Of a stretch of 64,000 nt of DNA, positions 63,989 to 64,000 are shown piece by piece. Position 1 is the first letter of the stretch, and each line of letters begins with the position of its first letter. The DNA comes from an uncultured beta proteobacterium. Lineage in GTDB: Bacteria > Pseudomonadota > Gammaproteobacteria > Burkholderiales > Burkholderiaceae. The translations under genes and the position numbers were made by a program. Where the stretch lies: assembly GCA_903867305.1 (NCBI GenBank), contig CAIPQU010000107.1, positions 1-64,000 on the forward strand. Direction: 5' to 3'. The notes beneath the pieces are model-generated. The model was not told where the DNA came from. It did not search any database and worked only from the letters and a program-made list of their open reading frames with translations.

Positions 63989-64000
63989 ATGAATTTTCGA
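63989..64000 (+). CDS. fmt: Probable first codons of methionyl-tRNA formyltransferase
   Basis: An ATG with a strong AGGTGGGGG immediately upstream, 48 bases after def. The fmt gene follows def in many bacteria. Only four codons (MNFR) are in the window, so this rests on context alone. Confidence 0.3.

Overview
The window is a piece of a bacterial chromosome from a low-to-moderate GC betaproteobacterium. It most resembles Burkholderiaceae of the Polynucleobacter type. The reasons are the origin block (gyrB-dnaN-dnaA on one side, rpmH-rnpA-yidD-yidC-mnmE on the other), the run mnmG-rsmG-parA-parB-atpIBEFHAGDC-hemE-priA, a GTP-type PEP carboxykinase, and a DUF3717-like protein. I could not run a search, so the genus is an inference. 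No rRNA, tRNA, IS element or CRISPR array was seen.

Region 1 (1-7800) is accessory. Three minus-strand genes form a recombinase trio: a 185-aa protein, a 986-aa protein with a degenerate tyrosine-recombinase C-terminus, and a giant (about 1244-aa) tyrosine recombinase with the full catalytic set. A good sigma70-like promoter lies in front. This looks like the integration module of a mobile element whose remainder lies left of the window.

Region 2 (7801-16862) is a tight nine-gene plus-strand acyl-CoA operon. It holds two family III CoA-transferases, an AMP-forming acyl-CoA ligase, a classical enoyl-CoA hydratase, a MenB/BadI-type crotonase, an SDR, an acyl-CoA dehydrogenase, a 3-hydroxyacyl-CoA dehydrogenase and a second, truncated-looking HADH-like protein. 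It contains no thiolase, transporter or regulator. The MenB/BadI signature suggests hydrolytic C-C cleavage of a beta-keto acyl-CoA, perhaps opening of an alicyclic ring. The substrate is unknown.

Region 3 (16863-24008) holds a fatty acid desaturase, a 63-aa zinc-ribbon-like protein, a GloC-type glyoxalase II and a tandem glycine riboswitch driving gcvT-gcvH-gcvP.

Region 4 (24005-38956, minus strand) is housekeeping: priA, hemE, the complete F0F1 ATP synthase operon, parB-parA, rsmG and mnmG. Two perfect parS sites lie in and just upstream of mnmG.

Region 5 (39012-46303, minus strand) carries a DUF3717-like small gene, a GMC flavin oxidoreductase, a complete branched-chain-type ABC transporter and a TauE/SafE-type exporter. 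It may be one catabolic/transport unit.

Region 6 (46311-56313) is the replication origin neighbourhood: a SET-domain protein, gyrB, dnaN, dnaA, rpmH, rnpA, yidD, yidC and mnmE. DnaA-box clusters lie on both sides of dnaA. Region 7 (56407-64000) holds pckG, an M23 peptidase, a stand-alone MnmC2-like oxidoreductase whose 3' end runs antisense into topB, then topB, def and the probable first codons of fmt.
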